The position numbers were made by a program, and so were the translations under genes. Below the pieces are notes generated by a model that did no database searches, was not told where the DNA came from, and saw only the letters and a list, made by a program, of their open reading frames with translations. 64,000 nucleotides of DNA. Origin: Hymenobacter volaticus. GTDB taxonomy: Bacteria; Bacteroidota; Bacteroidia; Cytophagales; Hymenobacteraceae. Where the stretch lies: contig NZ_CP095061.1 of the NCBI RefSeq assembly GCF_022921055.1, forward strand, positions 1,093,501 to 1,157,500, written 5' to 3'. Shown piece after piece: positions 1-9,050 of the stretch; position 1 is the stretch's first letter, and each line of letters starts with the position of its first letter.

Positions 1-1
1 C

Positions 2-307
2 TTTTTAGATGTTAGGGATGTTGTAAAAGCATATATGCTTTTAATGGAGAAAGGCGAAAGTGGCCAGATTTATAATATATGCAGTGGTCAAGGTAATTCT
101 TTAGTTAAGATAATTGATACAATGATGTCCATTGCTAAGGTAAAATTTGACTACACTATCGATAGCTCCTTAATAAGGCCATCTGATAATCCAGTTATTA
201 TTGGATCGAACAAGAAGATAGTTGAACAGATTGGTTGGCTTCCGGAGTATTCAATTAATGACAGCCTCACTGATATGTTACAGTACTGGGAAAGCAAGCT
301 CAAATAA
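2..307 (+). CDS. rmd: GDP-4-dehydro-6-deoxy-D-mannose reductase, C-terminal part (5' end outside window)
   Basis: This is the last ~101 residues of an extended SDR nucleotide-sugar enzyme; the frame is open from base 2. RMD reduces GDP-4-keto-6-deoxy-mannose to GDP-D-rhamnose in the cytoplasm. The visible part begins with the DVRDVVKAY block, then a YNICSG segment, then RPSDNPVIIGS and a GW.PE..I..SL..ML.YW ending. That RPSD-x-PV pattern is, from memory, more typical of RMD than of GDP-fucose synthase. The NAD(P) Rossmann motif and catalytic Tyr/Lys lie upstream of the window. The enzyme's substrate-producing partner, gmd, is 6.6 kb downstream on the same strand. The next gene starts 5 nt after the stop, so they are co-transcribed. 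GDP-L-fucose synthase or another GDP-sugar epimerase is a less likely alternative. Confidence 0.75.
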   Translation, partial: FLDVRDVVKAYMLLMEKGESGQIYNICSGQGNSLVKIIDTMMSIAKVKFDYTIDSSLIRPSDNPVIIGSNKKIVEQIGWLPEYSINDSLTDMLQYWESKLK

Positions 308-311
308 AACC

Positions 312-1412
312 ATGAAAATACTTTACGATCATCAGATTTTTGCTTTGCAGAAATTTGGAGGAATAAGTCGTTATTTCAATGAAATAATGAAATTGGAAAA
401 TGATAATTTTAAAGTATGTAGTATTGACCCTGTGCTTTTCAGGCAAAACGAGGTGCACAATAAACAAGATTTTTTTTCTAGAGGTGAAAGGTTCGTTAAA
501 AGAAAGTTAGGCGTTTTAAATTCTACAGAAGTTCCTGCTTTTCCCTCTGAAGCAAAAGCTGTATTTGCCAAAGAGGATTACGATATTTTTCATCCCACTT
601 ATTACGATCCATATTTTCTTGGTATGAACTCAAAACCATTTGTTTTGACTGTATATGACATGATTCACGAAATCTACAAAGAATATTTTCCGGCGTATGA
701 TATGGACTCGTCAAATAAACGCAATTTATGTGTCAAGGCAGAAAGGATAATTGCTATTTCGCACAAGACAAAAGAAGATTTAATAGATATATTTAATATA
801 CCAGAAGAGAAAATATCTGTAACTCATCTGGCATCTGATTTTGATAAGTATGAAGCTTCAACAATTGATATTGCTCATGATTTAAAGAAGTATATATTGT
901 TTGTAGGGAATAGAGGTTTGTATAAAAACTTTTATTTCACAATGATAGCGTTGTCTGAAGTTCTAAAATCAGATTTGAATCTCCAAGTACTTTGTACTGG
1001 TCATGCATTTACTTCTGCTGAAATAAATTTTTTTAAAGATCTAGGCATTGAAAAGCAAGTGTTGAATGCATTCCTCAGAAGTGACAATGACCTAGCATGG
1101 GCATATAAGAACGCTGCTATGTTCATTTTTCCATCGTTATACGAAGGATTTGGGTTGCCGATTTTAGAGGCTTTCGCTAGCAACTGCCCTGTAGTCACCA
1201 GCAACGGAGGATCTTTACCAGAAGTGGCAGGAGATGCCGCTCTATATTTTGAACCAAAGAACCTTGTCCAAATTAGAGATGCTGTAACAACAGTGCTTTA
1301 TAATAGAAGTGTTCAGAAGGATCTTATTGACAAGGGCCAAAAGCGCTACAAAGAGTTCAGTTGGGATAAGTGCCGTTCCGAAACGAGACAAATTTATAGT
1401 AGTCTATTGTAG
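312..1412 (+). CDS. GT4-family glycosyltransferase (group 1)
   Basis: A 366-residue retaining glycosyltransferase of the GT4 (GT-B fold) family, probably a mannosyl- or rhamnosyltransferase acting on a lipid-linked glycan at the inner face of the membrane. The N-terminal FGGISRYF segment and the C-terminal FPSLYEGFGLPILEAFA block, which holds the E-x7-E donor-binding motif, are typical. I chose the ATG at 312, just 5 nt after the upstream stop. The same frame is open further upstream, but that extension would lie inside the rmd gene. The gene is clearly more AT-rich than the glycosyltransferases that follow, which suggests separate acquisition. Donor and acceptor cannot be read from the sequence; the neighbouring rmd/gmd genes make GDP-D-rhamnose a reasonable guess. 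Confidence 0.85.
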   Translation: MKILYDHQIFALQKFGGISRYFNEIMKLENDNFKVCSIDPVLFRQNEVHNKQDFFSRGERFVKRKLGVLNSTEVPAFPSEAKAVFAKEDYDIFHPTYYDPYFLGMNSKPFVLTVYDMIHEIYKEYFPAYDMDSSNKRNLCVKAERIIAISHKTKEDLIDIFNIPEEKISVTHLASDFDKYEASTIDIAHDLKKYILFVGNRGLYKNFYFTMIALSEVLKSDLNLQVLCTGHAFTSAEINFFKDLGIEKQVLNAFLRSDNDLAWAYKNAAMFIFPSLYEGFGLPILEAFASNCPVVTSNGGSLPEVAGDAALYFEPKNLVQIRDAVTTVLYNRSVQKDLIDKGQKRYKEFSWDKCRSETRQIYSSLL

Positions 1413-1473
1413 AGGGTTTTGCCTTACTGATCTTGAGCTCCACTAAGCACCTGAGTTAAGTTGATTTACAGTT

Positions 1474-2553
1474 ATGAACCCAGACACACGCAATTGGCCT
1501 TGGTTGCTGAAATCAGGTTTAACTCCAATAAATCATATTAGTGATGAGCGGTACCCTAAAATATCCATCATTACTCCTAGCTATAATCAGGGGCAGTACT
1601 TAGAGGAAACCATTCACTCTGTTATACTTCAGAATTACCCAAATTACGAGCTGCTCATCATCGATGCGGGTAGTACGGATACTACTCTTGATGTAATTCG
1701 AAAATACGAGCCTTGGATAACCCACTGGGTAAGCGAGCCAGACCGGGGCCAAAGCCACGCCATTCAGAAAGGCTTAGCTCTCGCCACCGGCGACATCATC
1801 AATTGGATCAACAGCGACGACTTAGTGGCGCCTGGTGCATTTCACCGGATTGCTACAGAGTTCAACCTGGAGAAGTATGATGTGATTTGCGGCAAGTGCG
1901 ACTACTTCCTCGATAGCTTAGACCAGTTGGATCTTCGCGATATGCGTATGGGGCTAGGTCCCACGGTAGGTGATACGCTCGCTTGGCCCAAAATCAATCA
2001 GCCTTCCACTTTCTTTAAAGCAGCAGTTCTGAAGGAGCTCGGGATAGACGAGCGGTTTCGCTACACTATGGATGTGGATCTGTGGTATCGCTACCTCCTC
2101 AGGGCCGGCCAGAGCCGGGTACTCCTTTCAGAGGGGCTGCTCACGTATTTCCGGCTGCACGGCGCGTCCAAATCAGTAGCAGAAAGTGCAGGCTTCGAGG
2201 GCGAGGTCTGGGTGGTTTACTACAACGTGCTGTACAGCACACATCAGGCGGCGGTTTTGCTGGATTTCGCCCGTCAGGCTATTCCTGTCATCCTGCCGTT
2301 CAGCCCCACCCGCTACGAGGTCCGGGTGGCGCCCGCAGAGCTCCGCGCCTTCGTGCGCCACGTCGCCTGGCTTGGGTTGCACCACTACAACGAGCAAGGC
2401 AACTATGCCGCCGCCCGTCAGTGCCTGACTATCGCCCGTCGTCATGGCCAGCCTCTCGACGCCACTGTGCTCCGGCAGTTAGTGAAGCATTATTTGCTTC
2501 CCAAAAGCTTGGTTCGTTGGTTTGCCACCCGTTCCTCAAACCCAGCCTCATGA
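1474..2553 (+). CDS. GT2-family glycosyltransferase
   Basis: A 359-residue inverting GT-A glycosyltransferase. The N-terminal half carries SIITPSYNQGQYLEETIHSV, then the LLIIDAGSTD nucleotide-binding block, DRGQSHAIQKG, and INSDD as the metal-binding DxD equivalent. The C-terminal ~120 residues are a family-variable extension without clear membrane segments. The gene overlaps the next glycosyltransferase by four bases (ATGA at 2550-2553), so the two are translationally coupled. GC content rises within this gene compared with the AT-rich gene before it. It probably adds one sugar of the surface-polysaccharide repeat; the specificity cannot be told. Confidence 0.88.
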   Translation: MNPDTRNWPWLLKSGLTPINHISDERYPKISIITPSYNQGQYLEETIHSVILQNYPNYELLIIDAGSTDTTLDVIRKYEPWITHWVSEPDRGQSHAIQKGLALATGDIINWINSDDLVAPGAFHRIATEFNLEKYDVICGKCDYFLDSLDQLDLRDMRMGLGPTVGDTLAWPKINQPSTFFKAAVLKELGIDERFRYTMDVDLWYRYLLRAGQSRVLLSEGLLTYFRLHGASKSVAESAGFEGEVWVVYYNVLYSTHQAAVLLDFARQAIPVILPFSPTRYEVRVAPAELRAFVRHVAWLGLHHYNEQGNYAAARQCLTIARRHGQPLDATVLRQLVKHYLLPKSLVRWFATRSSNPAS

Positions 2554-3503
2554 AGTTAGTAAGCGTTGTTATTCCGTGTTACAATTACGGATGGTTGCTA
2601 CCGGAAACACTGGATTCGCTGCTTGCTCAGACGTACCCGCACTGGGAGTGCCTCATCGTTGACGACGGCTCCACGGATACGTCGAAAGCAGTAGCTGAAG
2701 AATATCAGCAGCGCGACGCCCGCTTCTGCTACGTCTACCAAGCCAATGCTGGGATGTCGGCGGCTCGTAATCACGGGCTACGCCTTGCCTGTGGGGAATA
2801 CCTGCAATTCCTCGATGCAGATGACTTACTGGCGCCCCGCAAATTGGAAACCCAGGTGGCCTTTCTGGAGGCCCATCCCACGGTTGATCTGGTTTATGGT
2901 GATATGCGCTACTTTCAGCATGGCAGCCCCCAGGTATTGAGCCGCTCAGGCGATATGCTTGATCAGCGCTGGATGGCCGAAGTGCATGGGCAAGGCGAAG
3001 CCATGGTCAACGTGTTGGTTGAGAAAAGCATTATGGTGGTGAATGCGCCTTTGCTTCGGGCAACGCTAGCGAAGCGGGTAGGGCCATTTAGCGAAGACTT
3101 GCGTTCCGTCGAGGACTGGGAATTTTGGATACGCTGCGCCCTGGCCGGCGCCCGTTTTCATTATGATAATACTCCTGATGCCTGGGCAATAGTGCGCGTA
3201 CACCCGACCAGCACAAGCCAAAACCTGCTCCGAATGCATACTTCGGAAGTAGCCATGCGTCGACGGCTGGCGACTACCCTGGCCGCGGCGGGCGCGCAGG
3301 TGGCCAGCCGTATCAACGCAGCCGCAATCAACGACAACCAATTTTATGTGGCCATGTACAACATGAAAAATGGCAGCATTCTAACTGGTATTAAAGGATA
3401 CGTCCGGCTGGCGTATACCACTAAAAGGTACGGCTACTACCTGAAAAGTATTCCCTACTGGCTGAAGCACCGCTTGTTTGGCGCGGCTGCTCAGCCTCAA
3501 TAA
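2550..3503 (+). CDS. GT2-family glycosyltransferase
   Basis: A 317-residue GT-A glycosyltransferase. The order of motifs is VSVVIPCYNYG, LIVDDGSTD, NAGMSAARNHG and FLDADD (DxD-type metal site at roughly residue 90), which is the standard GT2 catalytic half. The frame is open 468 nt further upstream, but that part is the other-frame shadow of the preceding gene. The start was set at the ATG that overlaps the previous stop codon (ATGA). This coupling and the shared orientation put it in the same operon. The C-terminal region (from residue ~150) is alpha-helical in appearance, with a basic end. The acceptor is unknown. Confidence 0.88.
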   Translation: MKLVSVVIPCYNYGWLLPETLDSLLAQTYPHWECLIVDDGSTDTSKAVAEEYQQRDARFCYVYQANAGMSAARNHGLRLACGEYLQFLDADDLLAPRKLETQVAFLEAHPTVDLVYGDMRYFQHGSPQVLSRSGDMLDQRWMAEVHGQGEAMVNVLVEKSIMVVNAPLLRATLAKRVGPFSEDLRSVEDWEFWIRCALAGARFHYDNTPDAWAIVRVHPTSTSQNLLRMHTSEVAMRRRLATTLAAAGAQVASRINAAAINDNQFYVAMYNMKNGSILTGIKGYVRLAYTTKRYGYYLKSIPYWLKHRLFGAAAQPQ

Positions 3504-3540
3504 AGCAGGTAATTCATGGTGCGCCCAATAGGTAACAGTA

Positions 3541-4335
3541 ATGAGTAAGCTGCTGTCAATCATTACAGTCAATTACAACGACAAGCAAGGGCTGGAGAAA
3601 ACCATCAAGTCCGTGTTAGGACAGGTAGAGGCCGAATACGAGTTCCTGCTGCTTGACGGGGGGTCAACTGATGGAAGTCTGCAAGTGATAGAAGCCTATG
3701 CTCCTCAGCTTACTTACTGGGTAAGCGAAAAAGACCGAGGGGTTTATGATGCTATGAACAAAGGAATTGCCAAGGCAACAGGGCAGTATCTGATGTTCCT
3801 GAATGGTGGTGACTGCCTGAGCAGCCCAACCGTTCTGCAGGAATCAGCTGCCCTGCTCACCCAGCGTCCGGCCATTGATATTCTTTACGGAGATGTGCAC
3901 GCGGTAGGGTATGCCGAAGGCAGAGTCCGTTGGCGCTACCCTTGTGAGCTAACCCTTGGGTTCTTTAAAAACTTGACCCTCAACCACCAGGCATCTTTTA
4001 TAAAGGCAAGCTTGTTCAATGAAATTGGTTTGTATTCCGAAGAATATAAAATTGCTTCCGATTACTTGTTTTTTCTGCAATGCATGCTGCAAAGCAAAGT
4101 CTATGCGCATATGCCGGCGGCCATAGTGGAATACGATAGTAACGGTATGAGCGCGGCCGAAAATTATAAAAGCTATAAGCTGGAGATGCAAACTATCTGG
4201 GATGCGTTGGTTCCGGCCTGGGGGCAGCGCCTCATCGACGAGAATATACAGCTATCAACAACAGTAAACGCGCGAGTTGTGAAGCTTGCAATCGGTTTGA
4301 ACGATAGTCTTCGCGCCTTATTCAGACGCAATTAG
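3541..4335 (+). CDS. GT2-family glycosyltransferase (WcaE-like)
   Basis: A 264-residue GT-A glycosyltransferase in the short class seen with colanic-acid WcaE and related enzymes. Motifs in order are LSIITVNYND, LLLDGGSTDGS, DRGVYDAMNKGI and FLNGGD, where NGGD stands in for the usual DxD. The NHQASFIKASLF block after residue ~140 is also usual in this subgroup. It starts 37 nt after the preceding glycosyltransferase stop, in the same operon. It would transfer one sugar onto the growing lipid-linked repeat unit on the cytoplasmic side. Specificity is not predictable from the sequence. Confidence 0.87.
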   Translation: MSKLLSIITVNYNDKQGLEKTIKSVLGQVEAEYEFLLLDGGSTDGSLQVIEAYAPQLTYWVSEKDRGVYDAMNKGIAKATGQYLMFLNGGDCLSSPTVLQESAALLTQRPAIDILYGDVHAVGYAEGRVRWRYPCELTLGFFKNLTLNHQASFIKASLFNEIGLYSEEYKIASDYLFFLQCMLQSKVYAHMPAAIVEYDSNGMSAAENYKSYKLEMQTIWDALVPAWGQRLIDENIQLSTTVNARVVKLAIGLNDSLRALFRRN

Positions 4336-4387
4336 TTCACGAAGCTGCGGTAGTTGGAAGCAATTTATTTGTTTTTAAAACAGGAAA

Positions 4388-5153
4388 ATGGTTGTGCTGC
4401 TTAATCCGTATGGGCAAAGAAGTAATATGGTGTTTCAGCATGTTCACCTTGATTCTTTTTGTGGAGAAAATAATATTATATTCTATAATGAATTATATTC
4501 AGAATATGAGTGCTGACTACATACATATTCATAATCGTAGCAGGTGGTGGGCTATGTTGAGGAAAATGAAGGTGCAGCAAACGTTGAATAAATTAAAGTT
4601 GACAACTTATATCGACTTCAATGATGAGAGTAGGAACAAAGAGTATAAAAGAAGCTTAATAGATAACACAGTTGTTTTTTGCGACGGCTGGTTGTTTAGG
4701 ACCCACGAAACGGTACAGAAGTACAGAAGTGTATATCAAGATATTTTCAGGCCGCGGGTCGATGAAGCGCAAATAAAGGAGCAGTATCTACGAAAAAGTA
4801 GTTCCGAAGAAGTGATAATAGGACTGCATATTCGCCGGGGTGATTATAAAGAATTTGAAGACGGTAGGTGTTTCTACGCTGACGAGGTATATATCGATAA
4901 GCTACAACAATTGATCAATCAACTGTTTGTTAAGTTCAAGATATTAGTATTCAGCAATGATAAAGATCTAAACAAACCGCTCTATCATTCTACCTGGGGC
5001 GGTCGTGTCACTTTTTCTGAAAAAAGTGCTCTCGTAGATCATTACTTAATGTCAAAGTGCGATTATTTGATGGGACCTCCGAGCACATTTTCGATGTGCG
5101 CGAGCTACATAGGAGAGGTTCCTTTGTATCATATCCAAAGTGAAAAAGGATAA
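4388..5153 (+). pseudogene. GT11-like fucosyltransferase family gene, frame broken near its 5' end
   Basis: The main open frame (from about 4500 to 5153) carries HIRRGDYKEF and later DYLMGPPSTFSM, which fit the HxRRxDY-type fucosyltransferases of family GT11. Its apparent N-terminus (from 4392) is not family-like. In another frame, an ATG at 4388 opens a 42-codon segment containing YGQRSNMVFQH, which fits the GT11 start pattern G-x3-N-x2-FQ; that segment stops at the TGA at 4514-4516. So the gene seems to change frame between about 4480 and 4516, by an extra base or two missing bases. Unlike the other frame breaks in this window there is no G run here, so real decay is possible. The gene is AT-rich and lies among glycosyltransferases. 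Confidence 0.6.
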
Positions 5154-5392
5154 GGTAGCTCTAGCTGGTTTCAGCGTGCTATACGAGACTATGTAAATAG
5201 CAGAACTCACGTTTGCTAACCTCAGTTGCGGACAGGCCGCGTAACGAAAAATGTTAGGCTGGTGTTTCTGTCGCTGCTACGCGGCCTATATACCTTCGAT
5301 TATAGAACTTGCTACAAACATATCGCCGCGTTGCGGCTAGGCAGCAACTTGAGTTTGCTACCTAACTACACCTTCCTCATACTATTGCTCAG

Positions 5393-6511
5393 ATGGCCTC
5401 AGCATCCTCCTACCAGTTTATCAAGACAACGCTCGATTATCTGTTTAGAAAGATAGCGGAGCTATTGCCTGACTGGCAGCAGTACCAGATAGATGAGGTT
5501 ATGCCTGCCGCTGCTCCATACCAGCCTACGCTGCCCGCCAATATAAGTGCTTTGCCGGCTGCGTTAGCCGCCGCTTTCAAGCAGCAAATAACGTATAAGC
5601 CGCATGCTGTGTATACCTTGGACAAGGTTAATATTTCATGGGATGGATCAGTTTTCAAAAACCTACGAGTATTTATACCAAGCTTGGTGCAGGCAAAATT
5701 TGTTCGCAGGCTGCAAGACACATTTTTACTCAGGCAGTGGCTGGGCCAGCACGTAGCTTTACCCGATTCCGAAGTTGGAATAGCCGTTGTACACGATGAA
5801 TGGTCTGTTGGTAATTACTACCATTGGTTGGTCGATTCCTTGCCTCGCCTCTTAGTGCTGCGTGAAAAGTATCCCAATTACCTGTTACTGATTCCCGATT
5901 TCCTACCTCCAAAAAACACACCCGATTACATTAAAATTAGTGCGGCAATACTAGGGTTCGAAAAATATTTTCCCGTCAATACCAGGCAAATTGTAAAAGC
6001 AAAGCATGTGGTATTGCCCGAGCTTACAGCGGAATCCCTTTTTCAAAACCCAATTCTTATTCAGAGGGTACGGACCGAGCTTATTGGCGCATTAGGCTCC
6101 GGAAATACGGAGCCGAAGAAAAGAGTATATGCTTCTAGAGCTACTCAATCAGTGCGGCGAGTGATAAATGAGAACGAGGTTATAACTTTACTTGAAGGCT
6201 ATGGTTTCGAAATTGTTTTGTTTGAGAATTTGAGCTTTGTGCAACAGGTGCAACTAATGCAGCAGACTGCAGTATTTATGGGTGTGCACGGTGCCGGCAT
6301 GACTAATCTACTATTCCTGCCATCCAACGCTAGAATAGTGGAACTGCTGAACCAAGAAAGCGGTGATTTATGTTATTTCCGTCTGGCTTCCTGCTGCGCG
6401 CTGTCTTATTTCTGCGTGCCTTGTCAGGCAACAGATACTTCAGCTTTAAATCAATCAGATTTATTAGTTGATATAAATCAGCTTAAGCAAACCATCGAAG
6501 CAGTTATATAA
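5393..6511 (+). CDS. GT61-family glycosyltransferase (DUF563)
   Basis: A 372-residue protein of the GT61/EOGT-like family. Diagnostic pieces are the DEWSVGNYYHWLVDSLPRL block (~residue 135-155), VYASRATQSVRR (~245) and the strongly conserved GVHGAGMTNLLFLP segment (~300), followed by VELLN. Family members transfer xylose or GlcNAc in eukaryotes; bacterial ones sit in polysaccharide loci with unknown donors. The ATG at 5393 is the first start after an in-frame stop at 5363. No membrane segment is evident, so it is probably cytoplasmic or peripheral. It follows a 239-nt gap after the broken GT11-like gene and precedes a 370-nt gap with a candidate promoter for gmd. Confidence 0.82.
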   Translation: MASASSYQFIKTTLDYLFRKIAELLPDWQQYQIDEVMPAAAPYQPTLPANISALPAALAAAFKQQITYKPHAVYTLDKVNISWDGSVFKNLRVFIPSLVQAKFVRRLQDTFLLRQWLGQHVALPDSEVGIAVVHDEWSVGNYYHWLVDSLPRLLVLREKYPNYLLLIPDFLPPKNTPDYIKISAAILGFEKYFPVNTRQIVKAKHVVLPELTAESLFQNPILIQRVRTELIGALGSGNTEPKKRVYASRATQSVRRVINENEVITLLEGYGFEIVLFENLSFVQQVQLMQQTAVFMGVHGAGMTNLLFLPSNARIVELLNQESGDLCYFRLASCCALSYFCVPCQATDTSALNQSDLLVDINQLKQTIEAVI

Positions 6512-6881
6512 CATTTGCTAATTAGCCTATAGGCTGCGCGGCCACTAACAGCTTCTATACACTGGTATAGCACCTGTGCAGAAGCCGGAACAACTTTATT
6601 TATCTAGGCTTTGGTGTGTCCTCCACTACACTAACAAGAAGCCCGTCTGTCACTACTGGTTTTAAAGGTCTGCTAACGCAAGTTTGAGGTCTTTTCTTCA
6701 GTAGATGGATGCTACCGTTACAAGGTCAGAAGGCAACAAACAGGAGGTCGACGCTTGCGACAAATATAAACCCTCGTAACTTTACGCATCTTCTCTGCTT
6801 GGTAGTAAGCTAGATACCTTCGACGCTTCTATCAAACCATAATCTTCGGCTATCGAATAGCCTGCGTCTAAATTTACCTCT
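6512..6881 (+). other. 370-nt intergenic region upstream of gmd
   Basis: No coding frame of family-like character was seen in either direction. The only recognisable element is a Bacteroidota-type promoter candidate at 6755-6784. Downstream of it lies a leader of about 90 nt before the gmd start. Confidence 0.5.
6755..6784 (+). promoter_or_regulatory. candidate Bacteroidota promoter for gmd
   Basis: A TTG at 6755-6757 is separated by exactly 19 nt from TAACTTTA at 6777-6784. The Bacteroidota housekeeping consensus is TTTG, 19 nt, TAnnTTTG, so this matches apart from the last base of the -7 element. The predicted transcript would start near 6791, giving a leader of about 90 nt before gmd. Confidence 0.45.
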
Positions 6882-7993
6882 ATGAAAGTTGCTCTTGTAA
6901 CTGGAATCACTGGCCAAGATGGTGCCTATCTTGCTGATTTGCTGTTGAGCAAAGGCTATATGGTGCATGGTATCAAGCGCCGCTCTTCGTTGTTCAATAC
7001 CGACCGGATCGACCACCTTTATCAGGATCCACACGAAAAAAATGTGCGCTTCAAGCTGCACTACGGCGACTTATCTGACTCGACCAACCTGATTCGCATC
7101 ATTCAGGAAGTACAGCCCGACGAGATTTACAATCTTGGGGCTATGTCACACGTGAAAGTGTCGTTCGATACACCGGAGTATACAGCCAATGCCGACGGTA
7201 TTGGTACGTTGCGCCTGCTCGAAGCTATTCGAATTTTGGGCCTTACCAAGAAAACGCGCATCTACCAAGCTAGTACGTCTGAGCTGTACGGACTTGTGCA
7301 GCAGGTGCCACAGAGCGAAACCACACCTTTCTATCCTCGCTCACCATATGCGGTGGCTAAGATGTATGCCTATTGGATCACTGTAAACTACCGGGAAGCC
7401 TATGGCATGTACGCTTGTAATGGTATTCTCTTCAACCATGAGTCACCTCTACGAGGCGAAACCTTTGTGACGCGTAAGATCACGCGGGGGTCGCTCGTAT
7501 TTCGCTAGGCTTACAGCAAAAGATTTTCTTGGGCAACATAGATGCTAAACGGGACTGGGGGCATGCGCAAGATTACGTGGAAGCCATGTGGCGGATTTTG
7601 CAGCAGGAGACGCCAGAGGATTTTGTTATCGCTACCGGAGTAACAACTACTGTACGCGAGTTTGTGCAGCGAGCTTTTGCTGAAGTTGGTATTGAAGTAG
7701 CTTTCTCTGGTGAGGGCGTTGAAGAAAAGGGGCTTGTAGTACGTTGTGATAATCCGTCTGCGGGCCTAGAAGTAGGGCAGGTAGTATTGGAAATCGACCC
7801 GCGCTACTTCCGTCCAACTGAAGTAGAACTGCTGATTGGTGACCCAACGAAAGCTAAAACCAAGCTGGGATGGGAACCCAAGCATGACCTTACTTCACTG
7901 GTAAAAGATATGATGGCTGCTGACGTGGCTCTGTTCCAGCGCGACGAGTATCTACTCAAGGGCGGACACAAAGTGTATAACTATCACGAGTAG
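6882..7993 (+). CDS. gmd: GDP-mannose 4,6-dehydratase (frame broken by one missing base)
   Basis: Converts GDP-mannose to GDP-4-keto-6-deoxy-D-mannose, precursor of GDP-D-rhamnose (through rmd at the left edge) or GDP-L-fucose. The N-terminus has the GITGQDG NAD(P)-binding motif (residues 8-14). The active site has Tyr156 and Lys160 in [11 protein letters not shown], matching E. coli Gmd numbering within one residue. [10 protein letters not shown] is also diagnostic. The reading frame is lost at the five-G run 7486-7490; adding one base restores [12 protein letters not shown] and joins the two halves (6882-7508 and 7529-7993 frames) into ~370 residues, the normal length. The break is most likely a sequence error, not a dead gene. 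A strong terminator follows at 8024-8073. Confidence 0.9.
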
Positions 7994-8023
7994 TTTTGCC
8001 TCTGAATTATAGGTTTTCGATTT

Positions 8024-8073
8024 GTACTTCATAAAAAAGACCGGCTTTAAAACCGGTCTTTTTTATGAAGTAC
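8024..8073. terminator. strong bidirectional terminator after gmd
   Basis: Perfect 21-bp inverted repeat (8024-8044 and 8053-8073) with an 8-nt loop. The stem has a GC core (GACCGG/CCGGTC) flanked by A6 and T6 tracts, the classic bidirectional intrinsic terminator form. An open frame running through it would put the hairpin inside a coding sequence. This argues for starting the next gene at 8100 and not at 8022. Confidence 0.85.
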
Positions 8074-8099
8074 ATGTCTGTTTTGCTCGACTAACACGA

Positions 8100-9008
8100 A
8101 TGAATACTAGCATACAGCCATTCTTCAGCGTTATAATTCCTACTTACAACCGCGCTAATTTTATTGCAGACACGTTGCGCTCTGTGCTAACTCAAACTTT
8201 TGCTGCTTTCGAAATACTAGTAGTAGATGACGGCAGCAATGATAACACGGCTGATGTAGTGAGACAATCCCCTGACCCACGTCTGCAGTATTATTTCAAA
8301 GCAAACGGTGAGCGAGGGATGGCGCGCAATTATGGATTGGCGCGGGCGCAAGGCGAGTATGTTTTGTTTCTGGATTCCGACGACTTATTGCATCCCAACC
8401 ATCTTGCTACACTGCATGCGGCTATTCAAGAGCAGAACTACCCCAATTTTATTGCCACCAAATTCGATTTCAAGCGAAATGGGCAGCAGAGTGCTAGCGA
8501 TCTGGCGCCAGTGCCAGCTGGCCGATATGGATTAGAGTTTTTCCTGAAGGGCAATGCCTTAGCCTGCAATATCTGTGTGCGGCGGCGTAATCCGAAACTG
8601 AAGCTCTTCGAGGAAGACCGAGCTTTCGCCGCCGTTGAAGACTGGATGTTTATGCTGGAAAATACACAGCATGATACCGTGTATTTGGTAGATACCGTAA
8701 CGCTAACCATGAATGACCACGATGCTCGCTCAATGCGGGCTGATAATACCGCGCTAGTGCGTAAACTGCAACTATCACTCGAGTGGATGCTGGCTCATAT
8801 TGTTCTCACGCCTCTACAGTGCCAACTCCTGAGTGGTCGAGTGTATTATCTTTGCGCCATTCATGCATATGCGGATGGGCACCGTATTGAGGCACTACGA
8901 TTTGCCCGGCAGGCTTTGCCCTCCTTGTCGTGGCCCCAAAAAGCCATGTTGATAATACGTTGCGTATTGGGTCCGCAACTAATATCTCTGCTTAAACAAT
9001 CCGCTTGA
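8100..9008 (+). CDS. GT2-family glycosyltransferase
   Basis: A 302-residue GT-A glycosyltransferase. Motifs in order: FSVIIPTYNRANFI, ILVVDDGSND, RGMARNYGLA and FLDSDD as the metal-binding site (~residue 90). The start was put at ATG 8100 because the 26 codons upstream in frame run through the terminator hairpin at 8024-8073. The region after residue ~130 (CNICVRRR, VEDWMFMLEN) resembles other GT2 enzymes in which a W-acidic motif closes the acceptor site. It is separated from gmd by the terminator, so it likely has its own promoter. No specificity can be assigned. Confidence 0.86.
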   Translation: MNTSIQPFFSVIIPTYNRANFIADTLRSVLTQTFAAFEILVVDDGSNDNTADVVRQSPDPRLQYYFKANGERGMARNYGLARAQGEYVLFLDSDDLLHPNHLATLHAAIQEQNYPNFIATKFDFKRNGQQSASDLAPVPAGRYGLEFFLKGNALACNICVRRRNPKLKLFEEDRAFAAVEDWMFMLENTQHDTVYLVDTVTLTMNDHDARSMRADNTALVRKLQLSLEWMLAHIVLTPLQCQLLSGRVYYLCAIHAYADGHRIEALRFARQALPSLSWPQKAMLIIRCVLGPQLISLLKQSA

Positions 9009-9050
9009 GATTAAAGTCTGTGTCTCAGCCCTTTTTACTAGTAATTCTTT

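Noticed and set aside
2082..2549. N-terminal extension of the glycosyltransferase at 2550
   Set aside because: Arg/Pro-rich other-frame reading of the preceding gene; the ATGA overlap gives the natural start.
8022..8099. N-terminal extension of the GT2 at 8100
   Set aside because: It is the translation of the 21-bp terminator hairpin.
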